Positions 31,242 through 40,003 of a stretch of DNA of 64,000 nt are shown here, one piece after another. The DNA is from Planctomycetota bacterium (GTDB lineage Bacteria > Planctomycetota > Planctomycetia > Pirellulales > Pirellulaceae). The position numbers were made by a program, and so were the translations under genes. Numbering within the stretch: position 1 is the first letter of the stretch; every line of letters begins with the position of its first letter. A model generated the notes under the pieces. The model was not told where the DNA came from, did no database searches, and saw only the letters and a program-made list of their open reading frames with translations. Location: NCBI GenBank assembly GCA_026692865.1, contig JAPLNI010000020.1, positions 37,964 to 101,963 on the forward strand, read 5' to 3'.

Positions 31242-34200
31242 ATGACGACCCGAAGCCGCATTTTCTACCTCTCTTATTTCTGTCTTCTCCTCACCGCGCT
31301 GCCCGCTATAGCGGAGACGAAGCGGGCGGGTGGCGATGCTTTGGATTTGCCGGAGCCGGTGAAGCGGCCGGTGAAATACTTTGGCGATATTCATCCGGTG
31401 CTCGCAGAGCATTGTGTGTCGTGCCATGGGCCGGAGAAGCAGAAGGGCGGGCTGCGGCTCGACTCGCGCGAGATGGCGCTGATGGGCGGTAGTGGATATG
31501 GACCGGCGATTGTTCCTGGGAAGAGCGAGGAGAGTCCGCTGATCCTTTTCATGGCGCATGTGGAGCCGGAGATGGAGATGCCGCCGAAGCAAGATCCTCT
31601 GCCGGACTCGACCATAGCAGTCTTGCGCGCCTGGATCGATCAGGGGGCTGTGTGGCCAGGGAAAGGGCTGGATCCCGATCAAAAAGTCCTCGGCAATCAG
31701 CCGTTGTTTTTCGAGAAGGCGCTCACCCATTGGTCTTTTCAGCCAGTGGTGAAAGCGACAGCGGAATCGCTGCAGAAGGGGCCTGCAACGATTGATGAGC
31801 TGGTCGATGCCCGGCGCAAGGAAAAGGGCCTCACCGCCTCGCCGCGTGCGGATGCTCCGACACTTTTGAAGCGGCTGCATTTCGATCTCACTGGGCTGCC
31901 GCCAAATGATGCGGAAATGAAAACCTTTGTCGCGGCTTTTGCCAACGATGCCGATGTAGCAATCGCAACCAAGGTCGATGAACTGCTCGCTTCACCCCAT
32001 TTCGGGGAACGCTGGGGGCGCTACTGGCTGGACATCGCGCGCTATGCGGACACGCAGGATTTTTTCCCTACGGTGGATCTCCGCTACCCTTTCGCCTGGA
32101 CTTACCGCGACTATGTGATCGGTGCCTTCAATGACGACAAACCCTACGGTCAGTTTATCCGCGAGCAAATCGCAGCGGATTTGCTCGGCTTAAAGGCGGA
32201 CGATCCTGCGTTGGCAGCGATGGGGTTTCTCACGGTGGGGCCGCGCTTTTTGCGGCGCACCGAGGAGCAGATCAATGACCGGATCGACGTGGTGACTCGT
32301 GGCCTGATGGGGCTGACGGTGGCTTGTGCCCGCTGTCACGATCATAAGTACGACCCCATTCCGACGGCGGATTTCTATGCGCTGCATGGCATCTTCAATA
32401 GCTCGGAGATTCCGGAAAACCTGCCGGAAATCACGCTCACATCGGTAAAGGTAGATGCCAAAGTTCATGCCGATTACGAGGCGAAAAAGGCCGCGGCCCT
32501 GAAGGCTGTCGCGGATCTCACTTCGGGACTGCGCACCAAGGCGATCGAAAACGTGAAAGCAAAGCCGGAGGCTTATTTCGATGCGCTGTGCCGCTTGGAG
32601 TTCGACAAAAAAACGATGACCAAAGTCCTCAGCGATACTAAGCTTTCGGAAGTGGCCCTCGACCCGCTGGTTCGGCAATGGAAGGCATTGACCAAGTCGC
32701 CGGACGCTCTTAAAGACGCTCGCAAAGACGCAGTACTCGGGCCGCTGGTGAAAATAGCCGCCGCTCCTGCCGCCCAACAGGCTGAGCTGCTCAAAGGCCT
32801 GCTATCGAGCGGCCAAGCGCCGGAGACAAAGCCCTCGACTCATCCGTTGGTGCTTGAAGTCATTCAGGAGAAGAAGCCAGACAGTCTGGCCGCGCTGGTG
32901 CGTGCCTACGGGTCGGTTCTGGCTGCGGCAGGGAAGCTGCCCGAGGATGCCGGCGGACCTGTGCTCGATGCGTTCCTGAAAAAAGACAGCCTTCTGGATT
33001 TCCAATTGGCGGATGTGGAGAGGGTGGCCCGCCCTTCTGTCGAATCCCGCAAAGAGTACGCAAAAGTGGACCCAGCGGTCGCGGAGGTGGAAGCCACGCA
33101 CCCAGGTGCGCCGACTCGAGCAATGGTGATGAAAGAAAAGGCCAAGATGATCAAGCCGGTGATCTTCGTTCGCGGCGATCCGGCGAGGCGGGGCGATGCA
33201 GTGGACCGGCGTTTCCTTGAAGTGTTAGAGCCCAACAAGACGCCCTTTCCCGAAGCGCAGAGTGGCCGGCGAGAACTGGCCGAACGCATCAGCAGCCCGA
33301 CCAATCCACTGACGCCGCGCGTGTGGGCAAATCAGGTGTGGCGCCATCTCCTCGGCCAGGCGCTGGTGAAAACGACGAGCGACTTCGGTTTGCAGTCGGA
33401 CCCGCCCAGCCATCCGCAGTTGCTTGATTGGCTAGCCTCCGCATTCATGCAGCGCAATGGGTCCACCAAACAAATTGTGCGCGACATCGTGTTGAGCGCC
33501 ACCTACCAACAGACCAGCACCAACCGCCAGGATGCGGCAAATGTCGACAAGGAGAACACTTGGCTCTGGCGCGCCAACCGCCGTCGCCTCGATTTTGAGT
33601 CGATGCGGGATGCGATGCTCGCCACCAGCGGCCTGCTTGATCCCGCCATAGGAGGACGCGCCGTGAACCTTTCTACCTCACCTTTCACCGGGCGGCGCAC
33701 CATCTATGGATTCGTCGATCGCACGAATCTCGATCCGCTCTTCACAACCTTTGATTTTCCTTCGCCAGACATCTCCAACACCCAGCGCACCGAGACCCTC
33801 GTGCCCCAACAGGCGCTCTTCGCGCTGAACGACGCGTTCATCATCGAACAAGCCCGGAAGCTGGCGGCGGACGCGGAGAAAGCGGCGGCAAAAATTCCTG
33901 GGGATAAGTTGACCATGGAGACCCGGGAACTTTACCGCCGGGTGTATCAGCGCGTCCCACTTCCCGAAGAAGAGTCACTGGCCCGGAGTCTCCTGGCCGA
34001 TGCCACGACGCCGGAAAGCGAAACGCTCCCAGGTTCCTGGCAGTTGGGGTTTGGCATCGCTGATCCCGCTGTGGCCAGGAGTGAAGCCTTTACATCGCTG
34101 CCCTATTTCGATGCGGCAACCAAGCGTTACCAGGGAGCGCGTGTGTTTCCGGATAAGGACTACGGCTTCGTCAGTCTGACCGCAAGCGGAGGTCATCCAG

Positions 34201-34649
34201 GAGCCGGACTCGAGAAAGCGGCCATTCGTCGTTGGATTGCTCCGCGTGCCGGAGAGTTTAGCATCGGTGGCGAGATTTCCGTCGGAGCCAAGGGGAGCGG
34301 CGATGGGATTCGCGCTCAGGTCATCTCATCACAATCCGGGCAGCTCGGGGAATGGATCGTGGATCGTTCGAACGGGATATCTGCGCCGACCACGCTTCCA
34401 AAAGTGACCGTCAAAGCTGGCGATATCCTGGATTTCACCGTGGATTGCCGCGAGACGACCACGTCCGATGGCTTTCGCTGGGTGCCGACCATCCGGTTGC
34501 TCGTAGTGCCGGAGAAAGCACCGAAAAACATGCAAACCGTCTGGGACTCCCAAGCTGATTTCAAAGCCCCACCGCCGCCAAAACTCACCCCTTTGGAACA
34601 AATGGCTCAGGCACTCATCATCACCAACGAGTTCATGTTCATCGACTAA
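31242..34649 (+). CDS. PSCyt1/DUF1549/DUF1553 protein with C-terminal beta-sandwich, copy 3
   Basis: An exported cytochrome-like protein of 1135 residues. Signal peptide at 1-24, haem motif CVSCHGP (Cys58, Cys61, His62), DUF1549 (FDLTGLPPN, FGERWGRYWLDIARYADTQ), a [12 protein letters not shown] motif, a long Ala/Lys-rich middle segment, DUF1553 (SSPTNPLTPRVWANQVWRHLLG), and near the C-terminus an extra beta-rich region (about 930-1090) with RRWIAPRAGEFSIGG and ILDFTVDCRETTTSDGF. It ends ITNEFMFID. The frame opens at 31170, overlapping the aldolase stop, but ATG 31242 begins a proper signal sequence. It sits inside the catabolic block and pairs with DUF1501 copy 3. Confidence 0.92.
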   Translation: MTTRSRIFYLSYFCLLLTALPAIAETKRAGGDALDLPEPVKRPVKYFGDIHPVLAEHCVSCHGPEKQKGGLRLDSREMALMGGSGYGPAIVPGKSEESPLILFMAHVEPEMEMPPKQDPLPDSTIAVLRAWIDQGAVWPGKGLDPDQKVLGNQPLFFEKALTHWSFQPVVKATAESLQKGPATIDELVDARRKEKGLTASPRADAPTLLKRLHFDLTGLPPNDAEMKTFVAAFANDADVAIATKVDELLASPHFGERWGRYWLDIARYADTQDFFPTVDLRYPFAWTYRDYVIGAFNDDKPYGQFIREQIAADLLGLKADDPALAAMGFLTVGPRFLRRTEEQINDRIDVVTRGLMGLTVACARCHDHKYDPIPTADFYALHGIFNSSEIPENLPEITLTSVKVDAKVHADYEAKKAAALKAVADLTSGLRTKAIENVKAKPEAYFDALCRLEFDKKTMTKVLSDTKLSEVALDPLVRQWKALTKSPDALKDARKDAVLGPLVKIAAAPAAQQAELLKGLLSSGQAPETKPSTHPLVLEVIQEKKPDSLAALVRAYGSVLAAAGKLPEDAGGPVLDAFLKKDSLLDFQLADVERVARPSVESRKEYAKVDPAVAEVEATHPGAPTRAMVMKEKAKMIKPVIFVRGDPARRGDAVDRRFLEVLEPNKTPFPEAQSGRRELAERISSPTNPLTPRVWANQVWRHLLGQALVKTTSDFGLQSDPPSHPQLLDWLASAFMQRNGSTKQIVRDIVLSATYQQTSTNRQDAANVDKENTWLWRANRRRLDFESMRDAMLATSGLLDPAIGGRAVNLSTSPFTGRRTIYGFVDRTNLDPLFTTFDFPSPDISNTQRTETLVPQQALFALNDAFIIEQARKLAADAEKAAAKIPGDKLTMETRELYRRVYQRVPLPEEESLARSLLADATTPESETLPGSWQLGFGIADPAVARSEAFTSLPYFDAATKRYQGARVFPDKDYGFVSLTASGGHPGAGLEKAAIRRWIAPRAGEFSIGGEISVGAKGSGDGIRAQVISSQSGQLGEWIVDRSNGISAPTTLPKVTVKAGDILDFTVDCRETTTSDGFRWVPTIRLLVVPEKAPKNMQTVWDSQADFKAPPPPKLTPLEQMAQALIITNEFMFID

Positions 34650-34695
34650 AAACAGGCTCACTTTAAAACTTTTTTAATCCAGGCAGTTGAATTTT

Positions 34696-36117
34696 ATGAA
34701 TCCAGAAACTCCCTTTTTAACTCGCCGCGAAGCGCTCAACCGAGCCGGATTCGGCATCGGTAGCATCGCCTTGGCGAGCCTGCTCAGCGACATGGGCCTC
34801 ACTCAGGAGAACTCCACAAGCCTGTCGCCGCTCGCGGTGCGGCAGCCGCAGTTCGTCGGCAAAGCGAAGCGTGTCATCCATCTCTTCATGAACGGTGGAC
34901 CGTCCCAGATGGATACGTTTGACCCGAAGCCAAAGCTCAATGAGCTGCACGGCAAGTCGTTGCCGATCAGTAAAGATTTGAGCAAGGAAAAACGCCTCAG
35001 TGGCGCGGCCTTCGGATCGAAGTTCAAGTTCAGCAAACACGGACAGAGCGGCATCGAGATCAGCGAGCTCTTTCCCAATGTGGCCAAGCATGCCGACGAT
35101 CTCTGCGTGGTGCGCTCCATGTTCAGCGACGTCCCTAATCACGAGTCCGCACTCATGATGATGAACACCGGCAATCTGACTTTGCCGCGTCCCAGTGTTG
35201 GATCATGGACCCTTTACGGTCTCGGCTCGGAAAACCAGAGTCTGCCCGGTTTCGTCGTGATGTGTCCCGGTGGACTGCCTGTGGCCCAAAGCTCGAATTG
35301 GCGTAGCGCCTTCCTGCCCGGCATTTACCAGGGCGTCCACATCGACACCAAGGAAACTCAGGCCGACCGTCTCATTTCCAATCTGCGCAATCCCGCGATC
35401 CTTCACGGGCAGCAACGTCGTCAACTGGGCTACGTCCAACAACTCAATGAACTACACCGCAACGAGCGCACCGGAGACCCGCAGTTGGAAGCTCGGATCC
35501 AGTCGCTTGAACTCGGTTTTCGGATGCAGACCGAGGCGACCGATGCCTTTGACGTATCAAAGGAACCGCAATCGATCCGCGAGATGTATGGCGACACTTT
35601 GCAAGGCCGTCAAATGCTCATGGCGCGCCGCCTGGCCGAGCGCGGGGTGCGCTTCGTGCAGGTCTGGCACGGTGCCGGCCAGCCTTGGGACAGCCACAAC
35701 AACATCGAAGACGCCCATCAGCGACTCGCCACCGAGTGTGATAAGCCCATTGCCGCGCTCCTTCAGGATCTCAAAAACCGAGGCATGCTAGAAGACACGC
35801 TCGTCATCTGGGGCGGCGAATTTGGTCGCACCCCGACCGCGCAAATGCCGCTCACGCCCAAAGTCGGCCGCGATCACCACAACGACGGTTTCAGCATTTG
35901 GATGGCCGGCGGCGGAGTCAAAGGCGGGTACATCCACGGAGCCACCGACGACATTGGCCTGAGCATCGCCGAGGGGAAAGTACACGTTCACGATCTCCAC
36001 GCCACCATCTTACATCTGCTCGGCTTCAACCACGAAACCCTCACCTACCGCTACGCCGGCCGCGACTTCCGCCTGACCGATGTCGAGGGCGAAGTAATAA
36101 AGGCGCTCCTCGCCTAA
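34696..36117 (+). CDS. DUF1501 exported protein, copy 3
   Basis: A 473-residue DUF1501 protein starting 46 bp after the cytochrome gene. It has a twin-arginine type signal (LTRREALNRAGFGIGSIALASLL), then [105 protein letters not shown] and [14 protein letters not shown] 34696 is preferred to the TTG at 34687. It is complete and of normal length. Its location between an HpaI-type aldolase and a sialidase-like gene suggests that this DUF1501 pair serves the same substrate as the neighbouring genes. Confidence 0.92.
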   Translation: MNPETPFLTRREALNRAGFGIGSIALASLLSDMGLTQENSTSLSPLAVRQPQFVGKAKRVIHLFMNGGPSQMDTFDPKPKLNELHGKSLPISKDLSKEKRLSGAAFGSKFKFSKHGQSGIEISELFPNVAKHADDLCVVRSMFSDVPNHESALMMMNTGNLTLPRPSVGSWTLYGLGSENQSLPGFVVMCPGGLPVAQSSNWRSAFLPGIYQGVHIDTKETQADRLISNLRNPAILHGQQRRQLGYVQQLNELHRNERTGDPQLEARIQSLELGFRMQTEATDAFDVSKEPQSIREMYGDTLQGRQMLMARRLAERGVRFVQVWHGAGQPWDSHNNIEDAHQRLATECDKPIAALLQDLKNRGMLEDTLVIWGGEFGRTPTAQMPLTPKVGRDHHNDGFSIWMAGGGVKGGYIHGATDDIGLSIAEGKVHVHDLHATILHLLGFNHETLTYRYAGRDFRLTDVEGEVIKALLA

Positions 36118-36199
36118 CATCCGCAACTCTACTTTCGGCTTGGCAGCGCACAACGTTCCGTGCCTTCCTTCCCAACCCACCAATGATGAGACTAATCCC

Positions 36200-37786
36200 A
36201 TGAAACACATCCTCACACTTATCACCGCCCTACTTCTCGCGCCTCTCGGCACGCTCGTCGCCGCTGACGCACCTTCTCTTGAACCGCCCCAGCATCTCGG
36301 TTCGCCGCGCGCTGACCAGGCGGTGACGAACCGTGCATTTACTGGCATACCGAGCATGGCGATCGCGCCGAAGGGACGGTTCTGGGCCACGTGGTATGCT
36401 GGCGTCACGCCAGGCGAAGACGTGAACAATTACGTTGTTCTCAGCACGAGCAGTGATGGCGGTGCGACGTGGACGGAAGTGCTTACCGTCGATCCTGATG
36501 CAAGTGGACCCGTTCGCAGCTTCGATCCCGAGTTGTGGATGTCGCCGGATGGACGCCTGTTTTTGTTTTGGGCGCAGATGGAAAAAGGCCGGCGCGATTC
36601 GCAACTGGGCGTGTGGTGTGTCGAGACAAGTGAGCCTAATGCCGCACAGCCGACATGGTCCAAGCCGCGCCGTATCGGCGATGGCGTGATGATGTGCAAG
36701 CCGCTCGTACTGACCTCCGGCGAATGGGTGCTGCCGGTTTCTAAATGGAAGGAGCACGACGAAAGTGCACAGATGATGGTCTCGAACGATCAAGGCAAGA
36801 CTTGGACGCTACGCGGCGGATGCAATGTGCCGAAGGACGTGCGCCAGTTCGACGAGCACATGTTCATCGAGCGCAAGGATGGCTCGCTCTGGCTACTGGT
36901 CCGCACCACCTATGGCATCGGGGAAAGCGTGAGTATGGATCGAGGCAAGACGTGGCCCGAGCTAAAACCATCGAGCATCTTGCACACCCCGTCACGATTC
37001 TTCATCAGCCGTCTCGCATCGGGCAATCTTCTGCTCGTGAAGCACGGTCCGCTCGACACTCGAACCAGCCGTTCCCATCTCACGGCTTATGTTTCCAAAG
37101 ACGACGGCAAGACATGGAGGGGCGGACTCATGCTCGATGAGCGCCTCGGCGTCTCCTATCCCGACGGCCAGCAGACACCCGATGGCCTTATCCGCATCAT
37201 CTACGATTATAGCCGTACCGCTGACCGCAATATCCTCATGGCAACCTTCCGCGAGGAAGACATCGCGGCAGGCAAGGACGTGAGCGGTGCGGTGAAGTTG
37301 CGTCAGCTCGTCAGCAAAGCCACTGGTGGCCAGGAGAAGCCGAAGACTTCTAGGGCACCCGTCCATACTAACGCAGACGGCAAACCGATGCGCACTTCTC
37401 ATTTCGGCACGCTCATCAGCACCGAGTCCAAACCGCAAGCCCTCGTCCCCGGTGCGAAACTCTTTACCGATCGCGCCTATGTTGCCGCTGAGCTTCCCGC
37501 CGCTTTCAAGAACGCGCACTTCCTGCCCATCGCTATGAACGGCCAGAAGTCGATCAAGTGCGAGCGCGCCGGCACCGTCTACTTCCTCACACCCGCGAAC
37601 GACCGTAATCGCGACACCGCCGCACAGCCGTTGAAGGATCAGGGCTTCGAGAAAGTCGCCCTGCCGGAAATCCCACTCTTCAATCCCGGATCCACCGCGA
37701 ACTTCTGCACCCTCTTCCAAAAAGATTGCGCGATCGGCGAAACGATCCTCATCGGCAAATGGGCCGTGCCTGTATTCTTTCCATGA
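36200..37786 (+). CDS. Secreted sialidase-like BNR protein
   Basis: A 528-residue protein with a signal peptide (1-22) and one sialidase-type propeller (about 45-385), with Asp-boxes SSDGGATWT, SNDQGKTWT, SMDRGKTWP and SKDDGKTWR and the phrases DEHMFIERKDGSLWLLVRT and SYPDGQQTPDGLIRIIYD. A C-terminal domain of about 120 residues starts LFTDRAYVAAELP. Both parts resemble segments of the three-propeller protein at 24536. An Arg in LVRT and the FRE motif fit the sialidase fold, but substrate cannot be assigned. The stop overlaps the start of a tiny ORF (ATGA at 37783-37786). ATG 36200 begins the signal peptide. Confidence 0.85.
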   Translation: MKHILTLITALLLAPLGTLVAADAPSLEPPQHLGSPRADQAVTNRAFTGIPSMAIAPKGRFWATWYAGVTPGEDVNNYVVLSTSSDGGATWTEVLTVDPDASGPVRSFDPELWMSPDGRLFLFWAQMEKGRRDSQLGVWCVETSEPNAAQPTWSKPRRIGDGVMMCKPLVLTSGEWVLPVSKWKEHDESAQMMVSNDQGKTWTLRGGCNVPKDVRQFDEHMFIERKDGSLWLLVRTTYGIGESVSMDRGKTWPELKPSSILHTPSRFFISRLASGNLLLVKHGPLDTRTSRSHLTAYVSKDDGKTWRGGLMLDERLGVSYPDGQQTPDGLIRIIYDYSRTADRNILMATFREEDIAAGKDVSGAVKLRQLVSKATGGQEKPKTSRAPVHTNADGKPMRTSHFGTLISTESKPQALVPGAKLFTDRAYVAAELPAAFKNAHFLPIAMNGQKSIKCERAGTVYFLTPANDRNRDTAAQPLKDQGFEKVALPEIPLFNPGSTANFCTLFQKDCAIGETILIGKWAVPVFFP

Positions 37787-37917
37787 AAACGAAAGTAATA
37801 TCCATTAAATGTATCCTCCCTATTCTCATCTTCCGTCTGCGGGTGCCGCCAGCCGCGCTGCACGTCAATAAATCTCACGGCGACTTCGAGTCTACTAAGC
37901 CGCCAGTTACTAACTGA
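37783..37917 (+). CDS. Tiny ORF coupled to the sialidase-like gene, possibly a remnant
   Basis: Forty-four codons starting at an ATG that overlaps the preceding stop. The peptide begins MKTKVISIKCILPILIF, a signal-like hydrophobic stretch with basic residues, and then ends quickly. It may be the truncated N-terminus of another secreted protein of this locus, or a chance ORF. No family recognised. Confidence 0.3.
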   Translation: MKTKVISIKCILPILIFRLRVPPAALHVNKSHGDFESTKPPVTN

Positions 37918-37941
37918 CTTTTACAACTCTATAATGATTTG

Positions 37942-38613
37942 ATGTCCGCTAGCCCTATATCCGAGATACTTCGTACGCGTCTTCATCGCACGGGAGTGAT
38001 TGCCGTGTTGGTGATCGATGATGCCGACGATGCCGTGCCGTTGGCGCGGGCCTTGATCACCGGTGGCATTGATTGTATCGAACTGACGCTGCGCACTCCG
38101 ATTGCGATCGATGCAATGAAACGCATTCTTGTCGAGGTGCCAGAGATGCTCGTCGGGGCGGGCACAGTGCTCACGCCAGAGCAGGTGAATGAAGTCAGAA
38201 CGGCCGGTGCTGCTTTCGGCGTGGCACCTGGTATGAATCCGCGAGTAGTCGCCGAAGCCAGACGCGTCGGGCTCCTCTTCGCACCCGGAGTCTGCACGCC
38301 AACGGATATTGAACTTGCCCTCGAACAGGACTGCCGATTACTGAAATTCTTTCCAAGCGAACCTAGCGGAGGACTTGCCTATCTGCGCAGCATTGCTGCG
38401 CCATATATGCATCTCGGCATTCAGTTCATTCCGCTCGGAGGCGTCAGCGCAGCCAATGCGGAAGCGTACTTACGTGAGCCTTCGGTTTTAGCGCTCGGTG
38501 GTTCTTGGTTGGCTCCTCGCGAGTTAATCCAACGCAAGGATTGGAATGGGATCATGGGCAACGCTCGTGAAGTGCAGACAATCGTAAAGCGTGTGCGAGG
38601 AGGTGAATCATGA
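37942..38613 (+). CDS. eda: KDPG aldolase-type enzyme
   Basis: A 223-residue aldolase of the Eda class, which cleaves 2-keto-3-deoxy-6-phosphogluconate to pyruvate and glyceraldehyde-3-phosphate. The Schiff-base Lys lies in CRLLKFFPSE (Lys135) and the catalytic Glu in CIELTLRT (Glu47). VGAGTVLTPEQV, GVAPGMNP, LFAPGVCTPTDIELAL and FIPLGGVS are all family motifs. The frame has an extra start codon just before the ATG at about 37942. Its stop overlaps the start of the KDG kinase as ATGA (38610-38613), so the two are translationally coupled. Eda also accepts other keto-deoxy phosphates in some pathways (for example 6-phosphogalactonate), so the exact substrate is uncertain. Confidence 0.92.
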   Translation: MSASPISEILRTRLHRTGVIAVLVIDDADDAVPLARALITGGIDCIELTLRTPIAIDAMKRILVEVPEMLVGAGTVLTPEQVNEVRTAGAAFGVAPGMNPRVVAEARRVGLLFAPGVCTPTDIELALEQDCRLLKFFPSEPSGGLAYLRSIAAPYMHLGIQFIPLGGVSAANAEAYLREPSVLALGGSWLAPRELIQRKDWNGIMGNAREVQTIVKRVRGGES

Positions 38614-39659
38614 GCCGCATCGTTACGTTTGGCGAGATCATGGGGCGACTGGCGCCCCCCGGCTTCAAACGTTTCCAGCAGACCATGCCGGGGACACTGG
38701 GCATTACGTTTGCGGGTGCAGAGGCATCGATCGCCTCCTCGATCGCATATCTTGGTGGTGATGCGGCATTCGTCACGGCGCTACCGGACCATGCGATTGC
38801 CGATGCTTGCGTGGCGAATCTGCGTTCGCTGGGTGTGAGCACGCAACACATTCTGCGGACACCGAAGGGCCGCTTGGGTTTGTACTTCCTTGAAACCGGT
38901 GCGAATCAACGGCCAGGCAATGTGATCTATGACCGTGAAGGTTCATCGATTGCGATCACACCAGCGACTGCCTATGACTGGAATGCGATCTTCGACGGCG
39001 CGGAATGGTTCGTTGTCTCCGGCATCACGCCCGCCATCTCGCGCAACGCCGCCGATGTGACAATTGCCGCTTTGCGTGAAGCTTCACAGCGCGGCGTGAA
39101 GGTTGCTATCGACATGAACTATCGCAGCAAGCTTTGGAGGTGGGAGCCCTCTTTACAGCCTCGCGAGCTAGCCACACGAACAATGCGTGAATTGTTACCG
39201 TTTGCGGATCTGTTTGTAGGAGGCCGTGAAGACGCCGAAGCCATGCTCGGTCTGACCAACTCCGGATCCCTCGAAGAACTTGCACGCCAGATCTCGCAAC
39301 AATTTCCTCGTATCGCATATGTTGCCATGACCATCCGTGAAGGCATTTCTGCCACGCACAATAATTTTGGCGGCTTGCTCTTCGACAAGGTCGCGAATCA
39401 AGTTTGTTATGCTCCGGAGAAAGGTCGCTTGTATCCGATCACGAACATCGTGGATCGCGTCGGCGCTGGCGATGCATTTACTGCGGGGCTCATCTATGCG
39501 ATGACCAACACCGAATTTGCCTCGCCACAACGGACAATCGCTTTCGCTACCGCCGCCGGTTGTCTTGCGCACTCCATCGAAGGTGATTTTAACTTTAGCT
39601 CGCGTGAGGAAATCGAAGCTCTCGTCGAAGGAAACTCGGCTGGCCGCGTCAATCGTTAA
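38610..39659 (+). CDS. kdgK: PfkB-family sugar kinase, probably 2-keto-3-deoxygluconate kinase
   Basis: A 349-residue ribokinase-type enzyme. N-terminal signature VTFGEIMGRLAPPG, substrate region TFAGAEASIASSIAYLGGDAAFVTALPDH, and the ATP/anion-hole motif DRVGAGDAFTAG (about 281-292), where the Asp is the catalytic base. SGITPAIS and VAIDMNYRSKLW agree with the KDG kinase subgroup, which has similar DxNYR motifs. Overlap of 4 bp with the aldolase gene strongly suggests that the two enzymes perform consecutive steps: phosphorylation of 2-keto-3-deoxygluconate and cleavage of the product. It is the last gene of the block. A 143 bp gap with no recognised feature follows. Confidence 0.88.
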   Translation: MSRIVTFGEIMGRLAPPGFKRFQQTMPGTLGITFAGAEASIASSIAYLGGDAAFVTALPDHAIADACVANLRSLGVSTQHILRTPKGRLGLYFLETGANQRPGNVIYDREGSSIAITPATAYDWNAIFDGAEWFVVSGITPAISRNAADVTIAALREASQRGVKVAIDMNYRSKLWRWEPSLQPRELATRTMRELLPFADLFVGGREDAEAMLGLTNSGSLEELARQISQQFPRIAYVAMTIREGISATHNNFGGLLFDKVANQVCYAPEKGRLYPITNIVDRVGAGDAFTAGLIYAMTNTEFASPQRTIAFATAAGCLAHSIEGDFNFSSREEIEALVEGNSAGRVNR

Positions 39660-39802
39660 CCAGAAATCACCCAAACAAAGATTTCCACTCAACAATGAAT
39701 GTACCTCGATCGAGCCATTGGTTAGCAGAATCCGTGGATGTTAGGCGAGTGGCAAAAAGGAATACACCGACACGCGTAGCAAGCAAATGGATACAGGTCG
39801 TC

Positions 39803-39880
39803 CTACGGGATGGCGAGGCCAGTGAGGGTGTCGAAGACCTGCGAGGTGCCGGCGCTGACCAATGTAACGGCGAGCCAGCG
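39803..39880 (-). repeat. 78-bp dispersed direct repeat, copy A
   Basis: Starts CTACGGGATGGCGAGGCCAG on the plus strand and matches 45598-45675 in the same orientation at 74 of 78 positions, counted by eye. In both places it encodes, on the minus strand, the C-terminal tail RWLA(I/V)TLV(G/S)AGTSQVF to LAIP of a protein. Confidence 0.85.
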
Positions 39881-40003
39881 CAACGCGGAGATGTTCCTGC
39901 GGTCGAACAAGGACTGCGTATCGTCGGCGGTTAGCCTAACGGATGTCGTCGAAAGAAAGGCGACGGTGAGGAGGCCTAGTAACGTGATTTGTCGCGGTTT
40001 CAT
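39803..40003 (-). CDS. Chimeric mini-ORF made of two duplicated gene ends
   Basis: A 66-residue ORF whose first half (MKPRQITLLGLLTVAFLSTT to about residue 38) copies the signal peptide and start of the TIM-barrel gene at 21958, and whose second half (RWLAVTLVSAGTSQVFDTLT and on) copies the last 26 residues of the FecR-LamG protein at 45598. By eye the DNA matches are about 85% over 120 bp and 74 of 78 bp. The ATG at 40003 overlaps the stop of the alpha/beta hydrolase gene (40000-40002), so it could be co-translated. It may yield a short exported peptide, but is more simply a recombination scar. Confidence 0.5.
   Translation of the reverse strand: MKPRQITLLGLLTVAFLSTTSVRLTADDTQSLFDRRNISALRWLAVTLVSAGTSQVFDTLTGLAIP

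Noticed and set aside
24536..37786. True sialidase operon for sialic acid use
   Set aside because: No sialic acid lyase, epimerase or kinase of the nan type is seen, and the Arg triad could not be found in the propellers. KDG enzymes point to uronate-like substrates.
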